Position numbers and translations under genes: made by a program
In this document: positions 35,860 to 47,966 of the stretch, piece after piece
How the letters are laid out: every line of letters starts with the position of its first letter
Numbering within the stretch: position 1 is the stretch's first letter
Assembly: GCA_020064725.1 (NCBI GenBank)
Contig: JAGTWJ010000007.1
Location: 496,001 to 560,000, forward strand
DNA: 64,000 nucleotides
Source: Drechslerella dactyloides
Lineage: Eukaryota > Ascomycota > Orbiliomycetes > Orbiliales > Orbiliaceae
Reading direction: 5' to 3'
Notes under the pieces: model-generated
What the model was told of the DNA's origin: nothing
Databases searched by the model: none
Seen by the model: only the letters and a program-made list of their open reading frames with translations

Positions 35860-38677
35860 ATTTACGGCTGTAGGTGTGGACAGTTGTCGAAAGACGGGGA
35901 GGTTGATGTGATGAAGTTGAGCTGTCGTCGGGAAAGCAAGGTGTCCGCTGATAGCTGTCGTCTCTATCTGTCGGGAGGCTGAGCTGAACCGGCAAGCTGA
36001 GAGTGGTCGACGCGGAAAAACCAAGCGGGCAGTACTATTCGGATGAAGCAAGGGCTCGAGCCGTGTACGTGGATGGGAGTTCGATGTCTGGAGGGAGGTT
36101 GATGGGATGAATAGAACAGAAGCGTGGTCGTCGATGGCGGAGGAGGACGAGGGAAGAGGAGGAGAGGGCGGTGGGATCCTTCCGCCGGGCTTAAAAACAG
36201 CTGGCCGCACACCACTGGCAACACCCGCACACCAGACACCAGACACCGTCACCCTCGCATATTCTCTCACCCCCGAGATGGCGCTGCGCTAGTTACAGTC
36301 CCATCTTGCTCACTCATGCTCGCCCATGCCCGCCCACCGCTGTCAGTCATCCAGGCTAGCCGGTAGTTAGTTCATGACGAATCGCCGCCGCATCGCGGGG
36401 CGTTCGTTCCATCAGCTTCCATCCGCTGCCGACTTTGTCCAAAGGCGCACGCCAAATGCGTAGTTCCATTCAAACTCACGGACAAACTTCGTACATTTGT
36501 CCTCGGTTTCGTACACAAAGAACAAACCCAACGAGACCTGATTCACTGATCCTCTAAGCTGCTTCGCTGCTTTTTCAGGCATCTTCCGCCCGAGCTACAA
36601 ACTGGTACCGCCAAAGCTGGGCATTGCTCACTGTCCGGTCCCTCCCAGCCGGGGGCCAGGGTCCCCTCCCGACCAACATGCCATTTTCAGCCAATTTCTC
36701 CCCGTTGGAAACGTGGAACCGAGCCCGAAAGCCAGGCAAGCCGTGATTGAACGAACGAACAAGTGACTCAATGTCAAGTGCAAGTGCTTGCGTACCTCAG
36801 CCTCCAGTCATGACTTAGACGCCTTGCCGCGCCGCCTGGCGGTGGCCTGTCAACTCCTCAGGCGTCGCACACGATTGAAACAGAAACAGGCAGCCTCGTG
36901 AACACGAGCTCGCAGATGGGATTGAGTCCCAATGCCGCGTTTGTAGAATGCCAACTTGCAGTGTTCGGTTACACGCGATTCCTTTGTCCGTTGGCCTTTG
37001 TCTCGTGAACCGGAAGCTGGACACACGTAGGTACTACTCGCGCCAACTAAAACTAGATATCGTGAGATCCCCGGCATGAAATGCGTACAAGCAGGACTAC
37101 CGATACCAAATAAGATACATAGGCCTGCATGATGCTTACACTAGGCCCATGTACTGTATCAATTTCTCTTATCAGAGGAGACATGGCGTTCTTGATTTTA
37201 CGTGAGCCCGCGATAAACATTGAAATTGTACTGGTTCACCACATACAATGTCCTTGAGTTGCACTACGTGTCTACGAAAAAGAGTTCAATGGTGTTGCAC
37301 TGGCAGCGTGTAGGGTAAATAAACTCGAATTCAATTCTATAATCCCGCCTTTCTGTCGTTCCTTCATCCTTTCCACCTGCATGCACCTTGTCGGTAGAAA
37401 AGGTCTAATACAGAACACGCACAAAGACTCGCAAGTGAGGAATTCAATCCACAAAGAACAGATAAAGACAGTAGTATATCGTACAGCCGAACAGAGAGAG
37501 AGAGAAGGAGAAAGGGTTATTCAAACGGCCGTACCGACGTCATTCGCATGACCTTGATTAAAAGTAAATATAACACCTCCAGGAAACGTCACCTATATCC
37601 ACCCGTGACTTTCCTACGACGATAAAAGTACACACAGTAAGAAGTTTAAAAACAACGTATTAACAACAAAGGTAATTGTCGAAGCGAAACCAGAAACAAC
37701 AGTCAATGCCCCCCTTCCTTTGTATTGCACCCCTTTTGATCTTCCGCAGACAAGTAAAAAAGCAAGCAATCAATCAAGTAGCCACCATGAATGCACCTCA
37801 GAACGCCGGTAAAATGCACTTGGCCGTCAAAGAAAAAATAAGACGAATGATAGCAACCCGATTAGAAAAAGGTCAGGTCGCAAGTATACGTATCGATTGG
37901 GCAGATCCCAAACTTCGCGTGCCTCCGTGAAGCAGGAGGTAAAAACAGCTTTGAAGAAGACAAGGTGACCGAGTCACTGCGCCGAATATGGGGACTCTGG
38001 TCAAATTCCTGTCCTGTCACAGCCTAAAATAGACGATTGCTTTCAGAGAGAGAAGCATCGAGAAACAGTGATATATCGTAACGAGAGCTGCAGATTCGTG
38101 ATAGGAAGAGGCGAGAGATATGAGCGGATGGGGATAAGAATTCGCCTCAAGATGCGGAATAGAGGAGCATCGTCGAGTCACCGTTCGAGGCCGACTGGGA
38201 GTTGGTCGTTCCTGAGCCGGACAAGGTATGACGAATAGAGAGCTGCTGGACCAGGATAATGCAAGGTCCAGGAAGTAGAAAACAGATGAACGGAGGAATC
38301 CTGAGATGAATCGTGTCGACGGTGTGACGCAGTATACCGTTCCAGATTGACTGAGTGGTCGTTCCAGAACAGAGGCATGGAAGGAAGTGAGCAGGGTCCA
38401 CGGAAAAGGTAAGGTCGGGTCGAAGAGGATATTCGTGAACGAGTATGGGCAAAGCGAACCCCGCGAGTAATCATCGAAAAAGAGTTTCATGACGAATGCG
38501 GTCATGAAGAATAGAACTTGTCTGCGCCTGATAAAATGTCGAAAGCCGTAAAAGCACCACCATCCACTGTCGTTATGAAATCGCTCGATAGTAAAATGTA
38601 GAATGCAAGAAAGGGTCGGAGAAGAATTTTGCGTCTCCGCCAGAAAGCATTCTAGCTGTTGAACTAAAACTTGTAGC
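35860..38677. other. 2.8-kb intergenic region
   Basis: SKP1 promoter at the left, with pyrimidine-rich stretches on the minus strand. The right side is the 3' flank of the 846-residue gene. A small plus-strand ORF in a strong start context (37787-37930) is listed separately. No other gene is supported. Confidence 0.5.
37787..37930 (+). CDS. candidate small ORF, 47 residues
   Basis: GCCACCATGA at 37781-37790 is a near-optimal eukaryotic start context. The frame encodes MNAPQNAGKMHLAVKEKIRR and on to PKLRVPP, a basic amphipathic-looking peptide. It is antisense to the 3' flank of the 846-residue gene. No family is recognised, and chance occurrence is quite possible. Confidence 0.2.
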   Translation: MNAPQNAGKMHLAVKEKIRRMIATRLEKGQVASIRIDWADPKLRVPP

Positions 38678-41218
38678 TCAACGTCCCTGGTCTCCACGGG
38701 GCCTAGGATCGTAAGGATGAGGAGGGTTGAAAACGGACGGACTTGGGCTTCGCCCCGAAATCGCCTGATATGCTGCTGGAAAACGGGTTGTCGGAATGGG
38801 TGAGGGAAGCATCCTCCCGGGGCTCGACATCGCGCTCGGCGGGGGCAACGGCGGCACGCTCGATCCAAGCAAAGGGGGCGGCGGGCTAACACCAGGTAGG
38901 AAGTGATGGTGTGTTTGAAGCGGCGAAAAGACGGGCCTCTCTATGACTGAGAACATTCTTGTATCGGTCCACCTGCGTGAGTCTCCGCTGCCCGTAAATC
39001 TACTGCGGAGCTCGGGCTCTTGGTGCAGTGTCGATGGCTTTAGAACGTCCGGTGGTGGTGCAGGGCCACTGAGGGCGAAGCCTGGTTCGATTGGTTCTTC
39101 GAGGATCCTGCTGCTTGATCTGCTGCTACCAAAGCGGGGAGGTGGTGATGCTGACTGCGTCGGGATTCGTGTATCTTCGGGCTCTGGAATTGTCGGCATC
39201 GGCTCCTCGGACGGCTTCGACAAGAAGACGGGCTCTTCGGACCTCATCCTCTTTGGCACGCGATCTTGCTCCGTGGCAACTGCGGCAAGGATGTTTAACG
39301 ACTGCTCCTGCTGCGCCTTTTCCTTCATAGCCTGCAGTTCCTGGTTCGCGTATTTGATTAACGCGTCCAAGTCGGCGGCCCCGCGTTCGTATGATTCTTG
39401 GATTTCGAGGGGCGTCGGTTCCCGCGGGGTTGGGGGGACGGCCTCCTCGATATCCATCTTATCCGTGTCGTCGTCCGAAAAGTACAAGGGTTCCACCAAC
39501 CCAAACCCTCGTGCGCCGTCGATTTTCGCCATCTCGGCCTCCACGTCGATATTGCCAGCCTTGAGCGCCGCGGCCAGCAGGACGGTATTAGCGTCCTTGC
39601 CGTCGCTCTCGCATTGCTGGATGAGAGCATCCACCTCGTCGGGGTGGTCTCTGCTGAAGGCCACAACAACTTCCGACAGCCTCACCTGCTTCATCCGAAG
39701 CCTCTCCATGTTCGCGGCGACGTCGTTCGCGAACTGTCGCCGGCGCAGGTACTCCTCCCTCTCCCGGTTCTGCTCCATCCGTTTGGCGTCGAGGTCGCGC
39801 CGAAACGCCGCTTGCGCGCTCAGTTTCGCGCTGTGTCCGCGAGCAACGAAGATGCCCTCGGCCCAGAAAGGCGACGCCGGCCCCTTCTCGGACAGGTAGT
39901 CCTCGCAGTCCTGGACCAGCTGCATGGTCTGGTCCACGAGCCCAACGTTGGCGCGGCGAATCTGCCGGTCCAGCTTTGTCTGCTGGCCGGACAGGTCCCT
40001 CTTCCGCTGGGTACACCACTCGCGGGTGACCCGGTGCTCGACGCGGAAGCCCCGTTTTATGCACCTCTTCATCGGCTTCCTCTTCGCCAACATCGCCTTG
40101 TCTCGCATATGCTTTGCGAGACTGATGACTTCGGCCATCTGGAGGCCCGGCGGCATCTTCGCTCGAAACTCGGTTACGAGCGGGCCTGGTGCTGGCGGTG
40201 GCGGCGGGACGACTGGGTTCGCGGCTGCCATTTGCTTGTTGAGGCGGCGCCTCAGCAGCTCGGCCTTTGGCGGGCGCCCTCGTCTCTTCTGCTGCGGCTC
40301 GTCGGGTGTCGGTGCCTGCACCCGGCCGGTTTCCTCTTGGGTAACCCGGTGCTCGGTCTCATCAACCACTTCTGTGGGATGAGCCGGCACCGAGTTACCC
40401 AAGAGGTCCCCGGGCGCGGGTGTGGCGGCCGATGTTGGCGGGTCGACGGCTGCTGCTTGCTCGGAGGCCGCGAGCGTTGGCGACTCCGGGGACTCGTCTC
40501 TGATCAAGGCATCGGATTTGATGGCCTTGCGCCTGCGCTTTACAGGCCGCTCCTCCTGCTGCGGATTTGCTGGATCCTCGGCACCAGCTACCTCCATGCT
40601 GGGGGCAGGCTCTCGCGGCTTTCTTGATCGCTTCTGGCGAGGGACCGGAGACTCTGCTGGTGCTTCTTCTGTGGCGGCAACAGCGGCGACAACTGTGGGA
40701 GGGGCGGGCGACAGCGGCTGGGCAGGCTCGTCTACCACCGCCGGTTTCGCACGCTTGGAACGTGCGACAGGGGACAGATCCCCCGCCGGACGTTCCAGCG
40801 GCTCCACCGACGGGGTGACGAACCGCCGCAGCTCGCTGGGTCGGACGCGCAGCGTGACGACCAGTGACTTCTTCCCGCCCTGTGGCGCTCTCTTGGGCGG
40901 AGCCCGCGAGGAACGCCGAGGCTCCTCGGTTGGTGCCTCCGAACTGCCTGCCGGCGGCTCGTAATCGCTGTCGTCATTCCCCACAGCGGCCGGGGTTGCC
41001 GAAGTCAGTTCTTCGGCCGGAACAGCGGGCTCGTCGGAGCCACCACTTGTTCGCGCCTGGGCGCCTCGTCGTCGGGTCACCATTTGAAATGGCACGGTGG
41101 GCGCACGGGTGCTGGGCCTTTTATGCCCCTCAGCTGGCATCTCTCTGCCCTCCTCGCCGTCTCCTCCTTGCAGGTGCGAAGGAGGTTGGATGGCCGGATC
41201 CTTTCTGGGACGCGCCAT
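38678..41218 (-). CDS. hypothetical nuclear protein, 846 residues, AT-hook-like motif (orphan)
   Basis: I do not recognise the family. Seen: a single exon with ATG at 41218 (MARPRKDPAIQPPSHLQGGD). Residues 1 to about 300 are disordered, rich in Pro/Ala/Glu with many basic clusters (KRSRKPREP, RPVKRRRKAIK). An AT-hook-like QQKRRGRPPKAELLRRRLNK follows near residue 315. The middle (about 350-560) is ordered: MPPGLQMAEVISLAKHMRDK, then a Lys/Arg-rich stretch, RVEHRVTREWCTQRKRDLSG, LVQDCEDYL, and a long charged helix (KRMEQNREREEYLRRRQFAN). The C-terminal 200 residues are again disordered, Pro/Ser-rich. The HRVTREWC segment before the long helix recalls the DNA-remodeller HSA-like layout, but that is weak inference. 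Its GC-rich codons create long open frames on the opposite strand, which are not genes. Confidence 0.75.
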   Translation of the reverse strand: MARPRKDPAIQPPSHLQGGDGEEGREMPAEGHKRPSTRAPTVPFQMVTRRRGAQARTSGGSDEPAVPAEELTSATPAAVGNDDSDYEPPAGSSEAPTEEPRRSSRAPPKRAPQGGKKSLVVTLRVRPSELRRFVTPSVEPLERPAGDLSPVARSKRAKPAVVDEPAQPLSPAPPTVVAAVAATEEAPAESPVPRQKRSRKPREPAPSMEVAGAEDPANPQQEERPVKRRRKAIKSDALIRDESPESPTLAASEQAAAVDPPTSAATPAPGDLLGNSVPAHPTEVVDETEHRVTQEETGRVQAPTPDEPQQKRRGRPPKAELLRRRLNKQMAAANPVVPPPPPAPGPLVTEFRAKMPPGLQMAEVISLAKHMRDKAMLAKRKPMKRCIKRGFRVEHRVTREWCTQRKRDLSGQQTKLDRQIRRANVGLVDQTMQLVQDCEDYLSEKGPASPFWAEGIFVARGHSAKLSAQAAFRRDLDAKRMEQNREREEYLRRRQFANDVAANMERLRMKQVRLSEVVVAFSRDHPDEVDALIQQCESDGKDANTVLLAAALKAGNIDVEAEMAKIDGARGFGLVEPLYFSDDDTDKMDIEEAVPPTPREPTPLEIQESYERGAADLDALIKYANQELQAMKEKAQQEQSLNILAAVATEQDRVPKRMRSEEPVFLSKPSEEPMPTIPEPEDTRIPTQSASPPPRFGSSRSSSRILEEPIEPGFALSGPAPPPDVLKPSTLHQEPELRSRFTGSGDSRRWTDTRMFSVIERPVFSPLQTHHHFLPGVSPPPPLLGSSVPPLPPPSAMSSPGRMLPSPIPTTRFPAAYQAISGRSPSPSVFNPPHPYDPRPRGDQGR

Positions 41219-44200
41219 CACCTATATTTTATAAATTTCTGTTAGCATTTTATCTAGGTTTATTCAGCATTATTGCCACGGCCCCAGCTAATATCCGCAA
41301 AACCAGCCGTCAAGTCCGTTCAATACATCGAAAACGGAATATTCTCAGAACAGAACGGGAAAGGTAGCCAAAAGAAACCAGGGTTGATGAGAAAAAATTT
41401 GAGATCGTGTTTATTCTAGGGAAGCTGCACTGGAAGCGTGATATTACCGTTGCAGTGTGATGAAAAAGTGCCAGCATGTTCGCATTCCATTTGGGGATCA
41501 AGCAAACTCAAAGGCCCTTCTCCTAGGTCTCAAACTAGGTATCCCGTCAAGCAAAAATGGCTTTAGACAGGCGCTTGGCTTTCGGAGATATAGTCCCGTG
41601 TTTGCGATAAACGACGCGGTGTCTCTGTGATAAAAAGGGTGTAGACGGTGATATAGGAATTGGGGGTAAAGGTGAAATTTGATGCTTTGTTGTTTGGAAC
41701 CTTGCATGTACCCTGTGGCGCATAAAATGCCAGTTCTTGACGGGACGAGCCAGAAAAGGAAGGGCGAAAGGGCAGGGGAGCGGCGTGAAAACGGAAAGAG
41801 AGACTTTTTGTGCAAACCACGGCTGATCGCCCTCCACCAGAATGGCCCTGCATCCTATTGGCTAGCGAGGCAGACGGTGGACAAACGGCCAGCTTGTGGA
41901 ATGCTGTCGAGGAAGCCAAAAAGCAAGAGCGAATTCAAGCAGTATATATCGCAGCAGATGCAGATAGAGACAGATCGCAAGGGAAACTGTACTTACTCCG
42001 CGATGTTATTTTTTTTAGAAAAAATAACAAAAAACTGCGTGTGTGAATCGTACGTCTGTTTAAATGTTCTCGTTAGCTCGGTCGAGACACCCGAATGCGT
42101 AGGAGCAGGGAGAGCAATGTAATCCGAAGCAGGCAGCAAAGGCAATGGAGACGAAAGACGTCGAAGAGGCCCGAGATGAAATCGAAACGAGAACCAGCAG
42201 GGTTTCCTCAGATGTAGCAGATCCGCCTCGGCTGTGAAAATGCAGTTTGGGGGAAGACGTAGGGGAATAAGGGAGAAAATGTGAAGCCATCATCTTAGAC
42301 CATCATCGATGGCCTTGATTACTCACTCGCCAGGAGAGAACGGGCCCGTCGCAGAATCTGTTCAAGAAAATCTGAAAGAACTCGTAGATCGGATGACGGT
42401 TTGAAGGTGCGGATTATTGCAAGGTGGTTGAGGATGGAGGTTGAGGGAGAGAGGAAGAACGTGGGATAAGATGCCGAAATGACAGGAAGCAGGGCATCGG
42501 AATACAGAGGAACACTGTGAAAGCGACAGTCCCCGATGCCAGAAGCAGCATCGAGTATTAAAGCTTTCGAGGCTAGAAACAAAATCCCGACGAGCAAGCC
42601 AATGCTTTGTCGGCAGACGGGAAGAGGGTTTGGGATGTGCGGGATAAGGCTATAACAGCCGTAACCGGGAGGATTGCAGATTTGATATCAGGGAATTACC
42701 TCTTGCTTGGTGACAGGCAGGCACTGTAGGGCAAGTGCTGTCACCGCTGAAAGATGGCGATGGTGTTTGTGAAGGTGGATCAGGAACAAGCAAGCGGTGA
42801 TGGTGATGGTGAAGAGGGAAGAAGGTGGTGATGAGGAAGGAGGATTATTTGGTAAATAAAATTTGAGGCGGATAGTATCATTTGCAGCGATGACGAGAGC
42901 CACAGCAAATACGACAACACCAAAATTTGCAGAACGCAAGGAACAGCTGTGGGAATTGGCCAGGAGGCATTTTCTAAAGAAGCATACGTACCTTCTCTGC
43001 GAGATGACAAAAACCTTGAAGCCGGTCCTGATGACTAGCGATGGCGGTGGTGATGAGGGTGTGGTGTGGTGATGGCGGTTGAGGCGAGGTGGAAGCGGAA
43101 GAAGAAAGGAAGGAAGAAAATACGTGTGGTGGAACAATTGTTAACAATTCCAATTCCATTTGCAGGGCGACGTTTTGCAGCGTAGGAAACCTCAACAATT
43201 GACAGCACTGCAACTGAAAGGAATTCGAAACGCCTATAGCCAGACAACTGTTCGATGGAAAGGCCGTCGGTTCTTCGGCGAACCGTGCTTCGTCGCGATC
43301 GAGAAAAAGGCTTCGTGGTAGACGGGGAAGCTCGACGAAGCGACAGCGAAAGTGATGTCAGGGTTGCACCTGGTCTTTCCTTCGCTGGCTTTCAGCTGAA
43401 ACGGTAAGATCAGATACAATGCAATGCTTCTTCATGTCATACCAACTAATCCTTCATGCATTCCTTCAGTTCAAGGTGAACCGCTCTCTGATATACGGCA
43501 TTTTTAATTCACTGGTTACCGCCTCCAATATCTCTACAATGAAGTAGTAGTGATAGCCTCGTCGATTTCTACGCCAGCAGCCGGGCTGGACGCTCAGGAT
43601 ATCCGGATCACTCCACAGGAACCAATCTATGGACTTAAGTTGCGAGCCCGAGCGAGAGCTTAGTCCGGCCTGGACCAATTACAAGTCTAGTCCGGATTCT
43701 CCGTTAAAGTCTATGTCCTATCTCCTGAATACTCGAATGTCGTTGGAACAGCGATGCAGATAATATAAACCTACCTCGAATGCACTCGGTCACGCTGCGA
43801 GGTCATATCCCACAAGATGCCCAGGTCACGTTATTGGCTTCCGACAAGCTTGTGTCTATGGAGGAAACCAAATGGGAGAACACCAAGTACTGTACATAGA
43901 GCGTATGTCTTCATCCAACTTCAGAGTTAATATCCAGCTGGATGCATGCTTACACACGCCATGCCGAAGTACGAGAAGTCATCCAATCAAAAGCCACGCA
44001 GATTTTTTTCTTGCCTCTGTCATTGCGTTTCAAAAATCCACTAAGCATCCAGTATTGGCTGTATTCCGGAGATACAAAGTCGCTGGGTCCAAGGGCAACT
44101 TTTCCAAACATTTCAATCTTGCTAGTAACTGTGTTCCGACATATGGCACATGCCTCCTTGTCGAACCTTTGAGCCTCACAAGCCGTCTTCAACTCTCGAT

Positions 44201-45486
44201 CGATCTTGACAACTGGTCCTATTAATACCTACGCCATCACAGCGCTGTGGCGGCTAGGCCAAAATTTCGGCTCAGTAAATTGGATACAGGCGACTTGTCA
44301 AACACGGCTGCAAGTTAACCAGGGAACAACAAGATGAAAAGAAAATACGCCATTCGAACTTGGATCTCGGAACAAGATCCTTTGAGCAATAAGAAGTGAC
44401 AGGCCAGGCCACCGCCTGCTGACCGAGCGATGAGCCAGTGCGGCGTGATTGGGGATCGAATCAGTGTGCTACTTATATATGTTCGTACTCATCTTCAGAG
44501 TCGACTCTGCCATGATTGCATTCTTCACCACGTTCGCGCAATCGTACCTCGCACGGTCCTGAGTAACGCCAAAGCATCCGCAAATAAATAATGAAGCCGA
44601 AGTACTAGCTCCCTAATGGATTACAAATAGTCAAGCCGCATAGGAATCACCATGTATCATGATTGTCATCTCAGGCTCAGAAACATGACATCTCGTGGCG
44701 AGGCCAGGCCCAAAGCTTGGTATCTTCGTTTCTGGATCAGTTCTGGATATCACATTTCAAACCTCCATTCGGCCTAACTCAACTGCCATTCTGAGCCATT
44801 ATTATTCATCCTCTCCTCCTTCTCCTCCTCGGTCACTCCTCGGTCAGCGGTCGGACCGATTGCGTGGGACGGCCAACAATCCCCCAAGCCACGACCCAGG
44901 AACCCCCCGCCGGCGAGCGTCTACACCCGACGCTTTCCCCATTCTTGCCCGCGAAAAGCGGCATTTCCAAGCTCATGTCGCGTTCGATCGAGTCATCGGC
45001 CCTGCTGCTGTGCGACCGCAGCCCTCGGATTGAGTCACAGCTTCGTCTTTCCCGGCCAAACGCAGCGTGGGTGTGGTGGTGTGGGTGGATAGCCGAAGGC
45101 CCAGCGCAAGTCCCCGCCTGCTGGAAGAAGAAAAAAACTGCTAGCCTCAGCAAAAATTTGAGCGAAAGGGAAGGCAACCTTAATCGGACCGCAGCATATA
45201 ATACACGAGCTGGCGACCGACCTGACCGCTGTCAGCTTCCATCTCTCCAATTATATCTTCTAATCTCCATTGTCGAGATATTTCTTTCGCAGCCGTTGTC
45301 TGGTCTGCCGATTCCCTAAGCTGAACCCAAGACCACGGACGTTTAAGCTTTCTCTGCAGGGTTTCTGTTACACCACACACCGCTGACCGCATCACATTTT
45401 CGACCCCTCCAAACCACCTCCAACCCCCACGCCTCTCTCCTCCTCCATCAACGCTTGAGCAGTCCCCAAGAATACATCTCGACACA
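41219..45486. other. 4.3-kb divergent intergenic region
   Basis: Between the start of the 846-residue gene and the start of eIF6, so it carries both promoters. No gene is supported. Purine/pyrimidine-skewed tracts occur around 42700-43130 (GATGGTG-rich) and a CCTCC-rich tract at about 44810-44840, 650 bases before eIF6. Confidence 0.5.
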
Positions 45487-46630
45487 ATGGCTGTTCGTGC
45501 ACAGGTAGGTGTCTTTGCCAGCTGCCGCTCATCTACGCGCAAGCTAACGCTCGTTTCTGTAGTTCGAAAACTCCAACGAGTACGGACCCCGCCTTCTTGA
45601 CAAGACCGGGATCGATTGAGTGGGAAATACTGACAATCTTGTCCAGAGTCGGCGTCTTCGCCACATTAACAAATTCCTATGCTCTCGTCGCCATAGGTGG
45701 ATCGGAGAACTTCTACAGGTACGCCTATCTGGAGAACAAGATCGGATGACCGACTCAAAGGCAGCATTCTCTGCCCTCCGCAGACTCCACAATCTGCACC
45801 TTCGAAACACAACATCCCGCTAACGAGTCCATACCTCTAGCACCTTCGAGGCCGAGCTGCAAGATGTCATACCTGTCGTCCACACCACGATCGCTGGCAC
45901 AAGAATCGTCGGCCGGCTAACAGCAGGGTACGCCATCGAACACCCACTCAGCCCCCCCAGCATCTCTCTCCGCAAGCCCAATTCTAACTCACAACAACAT
46001 CTAGAAACCGCAAAGGTCTCCTCTTGCCCACCTCCACCACCGATCAAGAGCTCCAACATCTCCGTAACGCACTGCCCGACGCCGTCAAGATCCAACGCAT
46101 CGAAGAGCGCCTCTCGGCTCTCGGCAACGTCATATGTTGCAACGACCACGTCGCCCTCGTCCACCCAGATATCGAACGTGAAACCGAAGAGCTCATAGCC
46201 GATGTCCTGGGTGTCGAAGTTTTCCGACAAACGATTGCCGACAACGTGCTCACAGGCTCTTACTGCGCACTTAGCAACCAAGGCGGCATCGTGCACCCGC
46301 AAACGTCGATACAAGATCAGGATGAACTGAGCAGCTTGCTGCAGGTGCCGTTGGTTGCGGGAAGCATAAATCGTGGAAGTGCAGTTGTTGGCGCGGGTAT
46401 GGTCGTCAACGACTGGATGGCTGTCACAGGTCAGTTGATGCTGCGGACAATAACCAAACTTCACCCTGTAATCCGCTCGATGTGCTAATTATGTATTGGG
46501 ATATACAGGCCAGGATACTACCGCCACGGAACTGTCGGTCGTCGAGTCTGTATTCCGGTTGGGCGAAGGCCAAGCGCCTTCAAATATCAGCACTTCGCTG
46601 AAGGACAGCCTTGTCGAGAGCTTCTACTAA
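45487..46630 (+). CDS. TIF6: eukaryotic translation initiation factor 6
   Basis: Role (family): binds the 60S subunit at uL14, blocks premature joining with 40S, and is needed in the nucleolus for 60S biogenesis; released by SBDS/EFL1. Model: six exons 45487-45504, 45563-45579, 45647-45718, 45841-45927, 46005-46429 and 46509-46630; introns of 58, 67, 122, 77 and 79 bases; 246 residues, the standard length. Seen: MAVRAQFENSNEVGVFATLT, NSYALVAIGGSENFYS, TIAGTRIVGRLTAGNRKGLL, LPTSTTDQELQHLRN, ALGNVICCNDHVALVHPDI, VEVFRQTIADNVLTGSYC, DELSSLLQVPLVAGSINRGS and VVNDWMAVTGQDTTATELSV, all in phase. The five pseudosymmetric repeats appear complete. The first two exons are only 18 and 17 bases, so simple gene callers would miss the N-terminus. 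Confidence 0.98.
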
Positions 46631-47669
46631 GAAATGCTGCCAGCACTCTATTTGGATATCGGAAGGAAATGTGCGGACCCCGCCTTCCGAAGCGTGTAAT
46701 GCAATGGGATATACAGTATCGTGGCATTCAAGCCGGTGATGGGTCAACTTATAGCTCCCTAGCTTGAGCCGGAGCTTGAAAGCTTGAAGAGGGAAGCCTG
46801 ATGAGGATTGTATTATAGCCTGTTAATTTTTGTTAAGATACTTACGACTAATATAGACGACGAATCATCGTCCCTTGGTGCTCTCCTTCATCCTTCAAAC
46901 CTTTTAAGCCAACTTACGACCGAATGCTTCAGTCGAAAGGAGGCTATCTGGTCCAGGATAGCTTGTGCGCTTAGCATGATCAGACCCAAGCAATCATCAT
47001 GATAACTACGTCCAGCCCATATCAACTCCTCTCCACCAATAATAGTGCAACCGCAATTCTCCAGCGTCGGAGCCCCACGACACATACACATGCACAATGA
47101 TGGTCCAAGCACGCATTGCTCCAGATTATACTATAGCTTCGAATAAACTGATATTCGGTCATGAGCAGTCCCAGTGGTCAACTAAGAGTACATTGGTTTG
47201 GTAAACCAGAATCACGAACATTCACAAGCACATTTTCCTAGCTCATCGATGACTCCTACAATTGTTCGAACAGACATAGCGTATTTCGGCGACGATATCA
47301 GCATGGATATCAGGTTCTCCCGAAGCTCTACTATATATACTGACAATCCAGTCCACACAGAACCGACCAATCCGCATGCCAATCTCTTGCTCAAGACTAC
47401 CGAAACGTCTCTTGTCGCTGTTATATCTAGCATTCTCCACTAATCAGTTATCTGGTTTATATCTACCGGAATGTTGAATATAATGTTAGATGCAATGGCC
47501 GGCGCCGGGGTCGATATATATACCGATGCATAGGTTGTAGATGTATATACGCGGCTTGAACTCTACGACAATGTTGCGCTAAAGATCAACAATAGGCACG
47601 TACAGTTGGGCCTCAGTGCATCGAATCTCTATCTGTCTGCATCTGGTTTAGACCTGGCCTGTCCGTGTT

Positions 47670-47691
47670 GATATTGTATCGATATTGTATC
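47670..47691. repeat. 11-base tandem duplication
   Basis: GATATTGTATC occurs twice head to tail with no mismatch, followed by GAT. Local slippage is the simplest explanation. Confidence 0.7.
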
Positions 47692-47911
47692 GATAGAGCT
47701 CAGCATACCCGGTGATGCATGATGAAACTAGCCTGACTAGGAGGTTTGAGGTACCACCTGGGACCCGGGAGTCTTGTTTGCAAGACCAAGTATACATAGT
47801 AAATATCTGCTATATTTGTCGACGATATCAATATTAACCCGTTCAACAGCCAAGTAAGCTCAGGTAGCCCGGCGTACTTAGTTAATAACAGCTACGGGAG
47901 ATCTCCTCTTT

Positions 47912-47966
47912 TCTCGCAAGCCAGACACCTTCGCCGGCCTTAGGATTGGCAGTCTGGTCTACGAGA
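47912..47966. repeat. hairpin copy of the TCTCGCAAGCCAGAC repeat
   Basis: TCTCGCAAGCCAGAC at 47912-47926 faces GTCTGGTCTACGAGA at 47952-47966; 12 of 15 positions pair. The 22-base stretch from 47912 matches 19201-19222 at 21 positions. Here the core is the left arm, whereas at 19115-19215 it is the right arm. Confidence 0.55.

Noticed and set aside
38943..40964. Long plus-strand open frames (318, 409 and 180 codons)
   Set aside because: They lie exactly opposite the 846-residue gene and arise from its GC-rich codon usage; no start context, motif or splice signal of their own.
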